This document shows positions 35,102-43,117 of a DNA stretch of 64,000 bases, piece by piece. The stretch spans positions 4,650,001 through 4,714,000 of the forward strand of contig OZ241746.1 of assembly GCA_965201045.1 (NCBI GenBank), in the 5' to 3' direction. Numbering within the stretch: position 1 is the stretch's first letter; each line of letters opens with the position of its first letter. The translations under genes were made by a program, and so were the position numbers. This DNA comes from JAPORK01 sp026710285. Lineage in GTDB: Bacteria > Pseudomonadota > Gammaproteobacteria > Pseudomonadales > Endozoicomonadaceae. A model generated the notes under the pieces. The model saw only the letters and a program-made list of their open reading frames with translations. It searched no databases and was not told the origin of the DNA.

Positions 35102-36409
35102 TTATTTTATAAATTCTATTACTGTTCGAAATCTTGCATTTTCACCTTTGAATCCAAAAAATCTCTTTTAGGTATGAAATATTCGGGTTAAGCCGAACTT
35201 TTGTGAACGTCCCTCTATAAGCCGTTATATCTTTATAAATCCCCACATCAAAATCCCAATTGTCTGCGTAGTCACTCTCCTTTTGTGGCAAAACATATAG
35301 CCTTTCACCCGGCTTCAGCATCTTATATGCTAACATAAAATAATCTCCTCTTCGTTCCTGAAGTATTGCGTCATAAGATTCATCAGCTACTTCGTCTAAC
35401 AGAGATTCTACGTTATTCTCATTAACAAGAATATGTTCAGGCAGTTGTCCTTCATCTTCAGAAAATGCAGGAGTATCAAATAGTTTATGCTCGCCATCAA
35501 TATATTCATCAGTACAGCATATAAAAACAGCCAGCTTTCCCCCTGTAGGATGGTCGATAGGTGTTTTGCGTGCTAGTATTGCTGCAAGTCTGGCTCTGTC
35601 ATTTTCAACTACTCCTTCTGCCGTTTCCATACCTCTTTCTGCTGCCGTACCTCCTTCTAATGTCACTTCGAGACCATCCTCTGTTCCCGCTCCTATTAAC
35701 AAGCCAACAGCTTCAGCTACACCTGCACCCATAGCCGCTAGTCCGATTACAAATAATGTGCCGCCATAAATATTTCCTGTAATCATTGATGCTTGCTGTA
35801 ACCCGTTTGTTGATTTAATTATCAACCCACCTTTTTCATCATTAGTAATGATAACATGTTTTAGCTTATGATACAGTGGATACCAGCTTCCATCAGGCTG
35901 TTGTTTCAAAAAAAAACTTTTCCCACCAGCTGTGTTTAACTGATGAGTAACCGGATTATAGTGTGTCAGATTCCATGCCCAGCCAGACCCCAGATGATCC
36001 GGATTACCTTTTACATTGCTGTTATAGTTCATTTCCAGATCAATATCAGGACCATGACCAAAATTACTCCTTAATAAACCAACTTTTACAGAAATGAGCA
36101 GTGTGCCTGTCCTGGGATCCACTTTACTATTTCCGCTTTTAGCAAAATTAAAAGAATTGGACCAGATGGATAGATCTTTACTACCTTCTGATACATCTTC
36201 CAGTAAGTTTTGATGATTTATTTTTTTTTGTTTATTTGTTGTGTTTACTTTTGCATTATATCGTTTCAATGATACTTTCTTATTAGCATAAAGGCTATAT
36301 TGATAAGCTCTGTTTTTGCCAATGGCTAAATTTATTTTTACAACAAATAAAGATAATGATACATAAATAAACTTGCATAGTTGTCTGGTATTTTTTTTTT
36401 CATTTCCAT
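35102..36409 (-). pseudogene. Collapsed RHS/YD-repeat gene, copy 7
   Basis: A 375-codon open frame (36269-35142) joins the N-terminal shell (VDPRTG…STNGLQ) directly to the post-core segment (QASMITG). By comparison with copy 6 about 1,365 codons, residues 208-1572, are missing. The joint at 35796-35801 lies in CTGTAA, which both parental sites share, so deletion by short homology is likely. Two more lesions are visible. The true start (36409, MEMKKK) is out of frame with the signal segment because of a run of ten A/T (36391-36400); eleven would restore it. Near the end a run of six (35156-35161) shifts the frame, so the conserved RTVIEFIK ending at 35102 is unread. The tail also has LKPGE for LKPGG. 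Remains of the copy 5/6 type. Confidence 0.9.
36391..36400 (-). repeat. A10 homopolymer at the start of pseudogene copy 7
   Basis: Ten A on the coding strand directly after MEM. With ten, the frame hits a stop after 23 codons; with eleven it would read on through the signal segment (…FVVKINLAIGK). Confidence 0.9.
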
Positions 36410-36487
36410 AATTTTATTTTTATTCGATTGAGGTGATAAAACAATAAGAGACTTATTTTTACAGGTATAAATCTTATGACTTTGTTT

Positions 36488-36520
36488 TTAGACAAAAAAT
36501 ATTTATTTTAGTTTTATATT
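36488..36520 (-). promoter_or_regulatory. Conserved leader box, pseudogene copy 7
   Basis: Box nearly intact (TTAGACAAAAAATATTTATT on the plus strand) although the gene below is dead. Confidence 0.45.
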
Positions 36521-36779
36521 ATTTAAATTTTAGAATATTTTATATGAGTTTAAACGATAAAGTAGATTTATGCTTTTGATATAATTATGAATAGTCATGT
36601 AAACATGCTATTCATTCGTTGTATCTATTACTTTTGAACATGGAGGGTATATCCTGCCTGCAAATTGCCTTAGGTTATCTTTGAAAAGCTTGCTTAATTT
36701 GGTATCAGAAAATCATTAAGTGATATATAGTAATACACATAATATAAGTTATATATAAAACCATGCTACACTTAAGCAG

Positions 36780-36800
36780 TGAGCACAGTTTAAGTGCTTA
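36780..36800 (-). terminator. Worn hairpin of copy 8, displaced by an insertion
   Basis: TGAGCAC / GTGCTTA; one pair of the stem is lost on the minus strand. It lies about 200 bases from the copy 8 stop because of the element at 36808-36999. Confidence 0.4.
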
Positions 36801-36807
36801 TTCTGTC

Positions 36808-36999
36808 AGGAACTTACACAAAATAATTTTTACAATCCAAATTTATCCATAAAATGACAATAGTTCTTCTGACTTTAATTTCACTGAACTTGACTCTGAT
36901 CCGCTAACGCAGACCCGTAGCCTAAGTGAAGTCAAAGACGAACTGCCATGCAAACCACAATTATCCCTAATTCATTTAAATTATTTTGTGTGCATTCCT
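36808..36999. mobile_element. MITE-like element, 192 bp
   Basis: Ends are 22-base inverted repeats with three mismatches (AGGAACTTACACAAAATAATTT at left, written in two parts: AGGAACTTACAC then AAAATAATTT; right end inverted is AGGAATGCACAC then the same). Inside is another inverted pair, CTTTAATTTCACT against AGTGAAGTCAAAG. There is no reading frame. The ends resemble those of IS256-type elements, from memory. I see no clean target duplication. Confidence 0.7.
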
Positions 37000-37002
37000 T
37001 AA

Positions 37003-40000
37003 TTATGCATTTGCCTTTTGAAACACCATCATGATATTATATGTCCATCCATCGACGTCTTCAGCATCAAAACGCCTCATAATATTTTGTATGATTTCCG
37101 TTTCATCAATAAATCCTACTTTATCCTCTCCAAATATTCCCTGACCTTGTCTTCCATACCTAAACAGCCAGTTAGCAGCTTCATCTATATCAGTAGCTAT
37201 AACATGCAATCTGCCACCTGGTTTTAATGCAGCATATGCTAATGCTAAACAATCCTCTCTTATATATATCTGAAGTATTTCATCATAAACATTTTCACCT
37301 GTTACCTTTGTTATATCTTCTAAAGGGTCATTAAGTAGGAGACCAGATCCACCGATATCACAATCATAAAATGTAATAACTCCAGTATTAATACTATTAA
37401 CGGGGATATTTTCAATATCACTAGGACCCAAAATAGCTCGTTTAAATTTCGGGATACCCTCCACCCAGCCATTGGCATTGCCTGCTGCTACCGATTCATT
37501 ACTTTCACTCATATCTGCATTAATATTGGCACCAGCTAACATTTCACTACCGTTTGCACTATTTCCTGATTCTTCAAAATTTAGAGAATATTGTAGCGAC
37601 TCTTCACCACTGTTCTCAAGTATGTTAGCTATTGCTTCAAACTCTGCTCCTTCAGACATATTATTAAGCGCTTCTGCCATTGCTAATAATCCTTCATTGG
37701 CTGCAACTCCTTCACCTTCTGCTCCAATCAGACCTCCCCCTGCTGCTCCAATGATACTTGCAGCCGCTGCACCTATACCTGCAATAATAGATGCAAGTCC
37801 AGCTACAAATAATGCGCCTGAAAAAACCCTTCCTGTAACCATTGACGCTTTCTGCAAACCTTTATTGGCAGGTTTTACTGTTGATGCAAAAGCTAATGCA
37901 GTCGGAGCCGCAAAAGCCTGTCCAATTGCAACAGTCGAACCTAAAGTTAAACCCATGGCACCCCACATTAATGACCTTCCAATTCCCCGGATAAACTTAT
38001 TATGAGCCATTCTCATTCCCAGACTAAAAACAGTGTTAGCCAACTTAAATGGTTTGCCTAACCACTTTGGCATATTACCGCTCGGATCACTATTCATTAT
38101 TGGATTATTACTACCAAAAGCATAACCATCACCAGCAGGATCTTCACTGACAAAGTAGCGTTGATACGGGTTATAAGTACGGTGACCAGCACCTAAAAAC
38201 TGCCATCCTGTTGCAGCATCGGTTATTTCACCATCAAACCCTTTGAGTGTTTGTTGAAAAGCAGGAACTGTTGTCTTTTGTTTTCCGTAAGACCATACCA
38301 TTCCATAGGGACTATAAACGTTATGTTGTTGTACAGTCCACTGTTTTGATGTTTTATCTTGTTTTAATACACTAATCACATCGCCTTTATAGTTAGTTTC
38401 ATTCCAGTCAGTAATCTTATTGTCAGTTATTTTAATCTCTGCTGACGGATAGCTAATTCTGTGTAAGTTATTAGCCGTATCAGTTACAATTTCACTGCTG
38501 AGTACTTCTCCTTGATAAAGCATCTGCCGGATGCCTTCTTTAGTGACCTCTTTGACCTCTTTTCCCTGACCATTGTAGTCATAGCGGCTAACCAGCCCCA
38601 CAGTATTAATAACCTGAGTTATCTGGTTGAAAGGGTTATAAATCATTTTATTACCCTGACTATCAATGTTCATATTTCCGGCTATATCATAAATTAAGTG
38701 ATGGGTAGCAGATTGCTGATCATTCCATTTTGTACTGATCTCAGTTAATCGTAGTGGTACTTTAACATTTGTATAGGTATAAGACATCGTTTTACTCAAT
38801 GAGTGCCACTGTGATGATGAAGTATCAATTAATTTTTCAGTAACACCTTCAAGACGATTAAGTCGTGTAAACTTATAATTCTGTTGTATAATAGCCGGAG
38901 CTGCTTTCAGTTTATCGCCACCAACTGCTGTATCGTGTGGACAGAGCTCATAGTCTCCTTTACAATTCATTGAAACCAGATTATCCAGACGATCATAACG
39001 ATAATGTATTGTTGCCTGATGATTCTTATCATCACTACGCTGTAAACGAATAATATTACCATTAGCATCGTAAACAAAAGATTCAGTGTGTAGTGGTTTT
39101 CCATTAATCCTGTCTTTTACTGTCTCTACCTGACCCCATGGGTTATACGCAAGCATCCGTATCATACCACTGCCATAGACTTCCTTTATTATACGGGAAA
39201 AGGAATCATAGAATAACTGCTTAATTTGTGTGGTATTACCGTTATTTTCCTGATAGGTTTTTTCTAAAGGTCTAACCAGCTTATCAAGCGTATAAATAAT
39301 TTTATTACGCTGAGAATCTGTACGACTGACAAGGTGATGGTAGCTATTGTAATTTAGCGTTTCAACACTGCTCGCATATCCGTTAATACCTTTGTGTATT
39401 GTACTTGCTAACAATCCGTCATTCCGATAATGATAAGTAGTAACGCCCGTATTATCAGTCACTGTCAGTGGTTTATGATGAGTATGATCATAACTGACCT
39501 GTAAAAATACTTTACCGTCCAAACTATCAGCTACAGGTAACCCAATATTATTGTAAGATAAAGTGATATGATGTCCATTAGCTTTATAAATATCAGACAT
39601 TTGACCATTTATATTATAATGATAGATATTTTTTTTACCATCTTCTCCAGCTGACCATAATTTTTGACCCGCTGCATTAAAACCTGCTGATGCCAGCAGA
39701 TATTGACCTCCCTGCACAGGTATGAATAGACGCTGAATAACATGACCAGTCAGATCATAGACATTATGTATTTTATCTCCTATAGGATTAATTATATCTA
39801 TCACATGTCCAAGTGCATCATAGCGCTTTTGCACCATTCTCCCCATAGGATCTTCAGTACTAACAAGGCGATTAAAACCATCGTAAGTCATCCTGAAAAC
39901 TCTGGATCCTGGTTGTTTATCTCTCAGAATACAGAGTATTCCCACAGGAGGGAGAATGCCTGTTGTGGCAGGTAACATGATCTGTTCCAACGGCTTTCCT

Positions 40001-42561
40001 GTTACACTAATAAGATCTATGGTTATAGCAGTACGATTATTTTGTGTATCTTCGTTGTAATGGACTACACAACGGTGTGCGTTATCATATTTTGTAACTT
40101 CTGTTTCTCCGTTAGACAGGTGTTTTCTGATCAGACGTCCAAGGATATCATAATCAAAACGGGTGGTCAGTGCTACCGGTGATCCCTGACTTTGTGTATA
40201 ATGTGTACTTGTTGCCACTTCCCCTTTAGCATTATAACTTATCTGGGTTTGCTGCTGCCATAAACCGGGTTGAAGATGTCCCTGAAGATCCGTTTTTTCA
40301 AGATACGTCGCCAGTTTTCTCCCGGCACCATCAAAGACTACTTTTTTCTGCATACCATTAGGCATCGTTACAATCACACTATTTTCATTTGCAGATAATC
40401 GATACTGATTTCGGGTTGTGGCTGTAAAGGGCGTACCTGTTGCATCAGTACGTACTGTCAGCCGACCCAGTGCATCATACTCAAAGGTTTGAATATTTTT
40501 TTTATCCTCAGAAATCACCCGTAGTATTTTAGGACTAAATATGCTTTTTTCAGTTATTAATGATGATACAGATTGATTATTTGCTGTATCAATATAATCT
40601 GCAGCAGTTTCACTACCATTATTATTTAAAGTGTATTGATAATGATGTGTAATCTTCTTAACACTTTCTGCAGGAAGATTAGTTCCTGTCAGCTGTTTCT
40701 GTTTTAATAAACCATAAGTCAGTGGATTATTTTTATCCTGGTAATACCAGCGTGTTTCTGTTCGTTGCTCATTACCACTTTGCACACTGTTTTTATACAG
40801 TACCAGTGTATACCCTGGTTTATTTCTGTTTTCTTCTTTTTGGTAGTTCATTGTTGTTATCACTGGAGATAGCTGAGTACTGTTTTTTAGCAGAGCAGGA
40901 AAAACTTCTGTCTTTTCTGCTAAAGTGGCTACCGGCCAGCCAGTGGGTGCAACAGGACAGTGACTGTCTCCATTTTGTTGACAGTAAATTGTTTTTGTTT
41001 TACGCCCATAACTATCAGTTTCACTGATTAACCGCCCATAATCATCATAACTTCTGTTAATTGTAGTTTTTAACGGTGTAGAAATATTATCTCCCCAGTT
41101 TTTACTAACAATTTTTAAAGGCAAAGACCAGGTATCTGGTAGTTGGTTAAAAGAAGTATTTGCACAACCATCTTCTTTATCTGTACGACAAAAATAAACT
41201 ATAGATTCACTGATTGGCTTATCGGTTTTATCGCTAACCACTTTAGTATCAATCAATAAATGATATTTATTATACGTTCGAATCGTTTGTATCTGTCCAT
41301 TATCTTCTTTTGTCTTATAGGTGTAACTGGCAGGTGCTTCAAATAGAATATCTCTCTTTAAATCAGGTAGTCCGGTTAAACTTGCATTAAAACCAAGATA
41401 ATCATGATTATTACTGTTTGTTGAAGTGTAACTGTAAACTACATTTATTGGTAGCTGCTTTGCACCAGGAATCATCCTCACCTGTTTGACCACACACATT
41501 GATGCGAATGGTTGGAACGGATTTTGATTACTTATAATATCAGGTAGCTTCATCTCATCACTACAGTTATAGATAAACTGTTTTTCCATTCCGGTGAAGT
41601 AGTGGATACCCGTTAGCAGATCCTGACTATTATTATAGGTAGTATAACTTAAATGAACCAACCCGGAATCATTAACAGTGTGCTGATCATTACTTCCCGG
41701 AAACCAGATATTACGTACTTTATTATTTTCTAAACTAATATGCATATTAACCAGATGTCCACTAACATCATAGCTACTAACTGTCAGATAATTTCCTTTT
41801 CTTATCAGCAAAATTGAATTGCCGTTATCGTCAGTTATTTTTTTTAAAATATGACTTCCAGGCATATAGTCAAAATTAACACCGTCCCCATTTTGTTGTT
41901 CCATACGAATTTCATAGCCGTCATGGTCTAAAATATCCTGTAACCCATTGGAAGATTTAATGATCATATGCCTTTTTTTATCATGAGTAATAATGACATC
42001 TTTGAGCTTATGATACAGTGGATGCCAGCTTCCGTCAGGCAGCTGTTCCAGAAAAAAACTTTTTCCTCCGGCTGTATTTAACTGATGAGTAGTCGGATTA
42101 TAGTGGGTCAGATTCCATGCCCAGCCACACCCTAAATGATCAGGATCACCTTTTGCACCACTGTTATAATTCATTTCCAGATCAATATCAGGACCATGAC
42201 CAAAATTACTCCTTAATAAGCCGACTTTCATAGAAACAAGCAGTGTACCTGTTCTGGGATCTACTTCACTGTTTCCTTTAGCAAAATTAAAAGAATTAGA
42301 CCAAATGGAGAGATCGTTACTAACTTCTGATGCGCCCGCCAGTAAGTTATGATGATTTATGTTGTTTTGTTTATTTGTTGTATGTTTGTATGCATTATGT
42401 CGTTTTAATGGCATTTTCTTAGTAGTGTAAGAATTATTTTGTTGAGTTTTATTTTTTCCAATGACTAAATTTATTTTTAAAAACTGCAAACATAGAAATA
42501 AAACCATCAATATTTTTATAGAAGCAAATAGACTTTTATTAAATCTAGTTATAATTTTCAT
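37003..42561 (-). CDS. RHS/YD-repeat exported protein, copy 8 (GCG loop lost)
   Basis: 1,852 residues from MKIITRFNKS, with AAGG about 12 bases upstream. The signal segment ends LVIGK (V-x-G, still acceptable for cleavage). DPSGN is at about 1492, and the hydrophobic segment and a long Glu/Asn/Ser-rich linker follow. In the tail the usual FGCG…CxH is replaced by LGPSDIENIP near 1711, so neither the glycine loop nor the Cys/His set is there. YDEILQ and LKPGGRLHVI (near 1779) remain. The mid-shell cysteines are conserved (YCQQNGDSHC, NCKGDYELC). A 192-bp MITE-like element sits just after the stop and separates the gene from its hairpin. Confidence 0.89.
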   Translation of the reverse strand: MKIITRFNKSLFASIKILMVLFLCLQFLKINLVIGKNKTQQNNSYTTKKMPLKRHNAYKHTTNKQNNINHHNLLAGASEVSNDLSIWSNSFNFAKGNSEVDPRTGTLLVSMKVGLLRSNFGHGPDIDLEMNYNSGAKGDPDHLGCGWAWNLTHYNPTTHQLNTAGGKSFFLEQLPDGSWHPLYHKLKDVIITHDKKRHMIIKSSNGLQDILDHDGYEIRMEQQNGDGVNFDYMPGSHILKKITDDNGNSILLIRKGNYLTVSSYDVSGHLVNMHISLENNKVRNIWFPGSNDQHTVNDSGLVHLSYTTYNNSQDLLTGIHYFTGMEKQFIYNCSDEMKLPDIISNQNPFQPFASMCVVKQVRMIPGAKQLPINVVYSYTSTNSNNHDYLGFNASLTGLPDLKRDILFEAPASYTYKTKEDNGQIQTIRTYNKYHLLIDTKVVSDKTDKPISESIVYFCRTDKEDGCANTSFNQLPDTWSLPLKIVSKNWGDNISTPLKTTINRSYDDYGRLISETDSYGRKTKTIYCQQNGDSHCPVAPTGWPVATLAEKTEVFPALLKNSTQLSPVITTMNYQKEENRNKPGYTLVLYKNSVQSGNEQRTETRWYYQDKNNPLTYGLLKQKQLTGTNLPAESVKKITHHYQYTLNNNGSETAADYIDTANNQSVSSLITEKSIFSPKILRVISEDKKNIQTFEYDALGRLTVRTDATGTPFTATTRNQYRLSANENSVIVTMPNGMQKKVVFDGAGRKLATYLEKTDLQGHLQPGLWQQQTQISYNAKGEVATSTHYTQSQGSPVALTTRFDYDILGRLIRKHLSNGETEVTKYDNAHRCVVHYNEDTQNNRTAITIDLISVTGKPLEQIMLPATTGILPPVGILCILRDKQPGSRVFRMTYDGFNRLVSTEDPMGRMVQKRYDALGHVIDIINPIGDKIHNVYDLTGHVIQRLFIPVQGGQYLLASAGFNAAGQKLWSAGEDGKKNIYHYNINGQMSDIYKANGHHITLSYNNIGLPVADSLDGKVFLQVSYDHTHHKPLTVTDNTGVTTYHYRNDGLLASTIHKGINGYASSVETLNYNSYHHLVSRTDSQRNKIIYTLDKLVRPLEKTYQENNGNTTQIKQLFYDSFSRIIKEVYGSGMIRMLAYNPWGQVETVKDRINGKPLHTESFVYDANGNIIRLQRSDDKNHQATIHYRYDRLDNLVSMNCKGDYELCPHDTAVGGDKLKAAPAIIQQNYKFTRLNRLEGVTEKLIDTSSSQWHSLSKTMSYTYTNVKVPLRLTEISTKWNDQQSATHHLIYDIAGNMNIDSQGNKMIYNPFNQITQVINTVGLVSRYDYNGQGKEVKEVTKEGIRQMLYQGEVLSSEIVTDTANNLHRISYPSAEIKITDNKITDWNETNYKGDVISVLKQDKTSKQWTVQQHNVYSPYGMVWSYGKQKTTVPAFQQTLKGFDGEITDAATGWQFLGAGHRTYNPYQRYFVSEDPAGDGYAFGSNNPIMNSDPSGNMPKWLGKPFKLANTVFSLGMRMAHNKFIRGIGRSLMWGAMGLTLGSTVAIGQAFAAPTALAFASTVKPANKGLQKASMVTGRVFSGALFVAGLASIIAGIGAAAASIIGAAGGGLIGAEGEGVAANEGLLAMAEALNNMSEGAEFEAIANILENSGEESLQYSLNFEESGNSANGSEMLAGANINADMSESNESVAAGNANGWVEGIPKFKRAILGPSDIENIPVNSINTGVITFYDCDIGGSGLLLNDPLEDITKVTGENVYDEILQIYIREDCLALAYAALKPGGRLHVIATDIDEAANWLFRYGRQGQGIFGEDKVGFIDETEIIQNIMRRFDAEDVDGWTYNIMMVFQKANA

Positions 42562-42662
42562 CTCTCTATAACCTTGTTGAGTAAAATTATTTAATGGAAT
42601 TGTTCAGTTAAATTGATGACGTGAATTGGATACTGACAGATAAAATTAGGATTTTTCATAAT

Positions 42663-42694
42663 TTAGACAAGAGAAATTTATTTTCGTTTCATAT
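42663..42694 (-). promoter_or_regulatory. Conserved leader box, copy 8
   Basis: TTAGACAAGAGAAATTTATT then TTCGTTTCATATT on the plus strand. A TTTATTAAACGTCAGAA block lies just upstream, as in copies 1-3. Confidence 0.45.
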
Positions 42695-42850
42695 TTATTA
42701 AACGTCAGAATTTTTTTATATATTGTTAAATAATAAAAAATTTTTATTGGTAGTATTCATATTATTTTTGTTGTATATGGGAAAAAGATGTTGAAGCTAT
42801 AAAATTATGTTTGTTCAAAAGAGAGATAAAGAGGCAATAGATGAAGCATG

Positions 42851-43060
42851 TTTACTTATTATTTTTATAATCCATATTTGGCAATAACCTCTTTTTAGTT
42901 AAATTTATAATATAAGTTATTCGTATGAATAAAATTCAGGGAATTCTTTAAGATTAGACAAAAGGTATCTATTTTAGTTTATATAAAATACGTAGAATAT
43001 TTTATTTGGATTCAAAACGACAAAATAATTCTATCTTCATTAATAGGATGATAAGTAATA
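42851..43060 (-). pseudogene. Orphan leader and start of a deleted array copy
   Basis: This aligns along its length with the leader of copy 9: the ATAACCT…TTTTAGTTAAATTTATAATAT stretch, the TTAGACAAAAGGTATCTATT box, and AAAACGACAAAAT beyond. It ends in a start codon at 42875 followed by MDYKNNK and a stop; against copy 9 (MQIIKIINKR) the coding start has a short deletion that breaks the frame. Nothing of the gene body remains. Sequence below it is unrelated for about 90 bp and then becomes the copy 8 leader. Confidence 0.8.
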
Positions 43061-43087
43061 TTACATTTAGCACTATTACTAAAGTGT

Positions 43088-43108
43088 TGAGCACCGTTTA
43101 AGTGCTCA
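43088..43108 (-). terminator. Hairpin after copy 9
   Basis: TGAGCAC / GTGCTCA, 7-bp stem, loop CGTTTAA, nine bases past the stop. Confidence 0.5.
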
Positions 43109-43117
43109 TTCTGTTAA

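Larger units (their letters stand above)
36410..37002 (-). other. Spacer between copies 7 and 8
   Basis: 593 bp, no gene. It holds the copy 7 leader, an AT-rich middle, a worn GAGCAC hairpin (36780-36800) and a 192-bp MITE-like element placed between that hairpin and the copy 8 stop. Confidence 0.7.
42562..43117 (-). other. Spacer between copies 8 and 9 with two leaders
   Basis: 556 bp, no gene. In order of transcription it holds the copy 9 hairpin, an orphan leader with a dead start (43060-42851), about 90 bp of unrelated sequence, and the live copy 8 leader. No other spacer has two leader boxes. Confidence 0.75.

Noticed and set aside
35142..36269. The 375-codon frame as an intact small gene
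   Set aside because: It lacks the signal segment because of the A10 frameshift, and the joint between shell and tail is a deletion scar. Its end is also frameshifted, so it is scored as part of a pseudogene.
37472..38005. A 177-codon plus-strand frame, and many other plus-strand frames of 60-130 codons
   Set aside because: They lie opposite the minus-strand RHS genes at repeated matching places in each copy. They are antisense shadows of the conserved Gly/Ala or YD coding sequence and have no ribosome sites.
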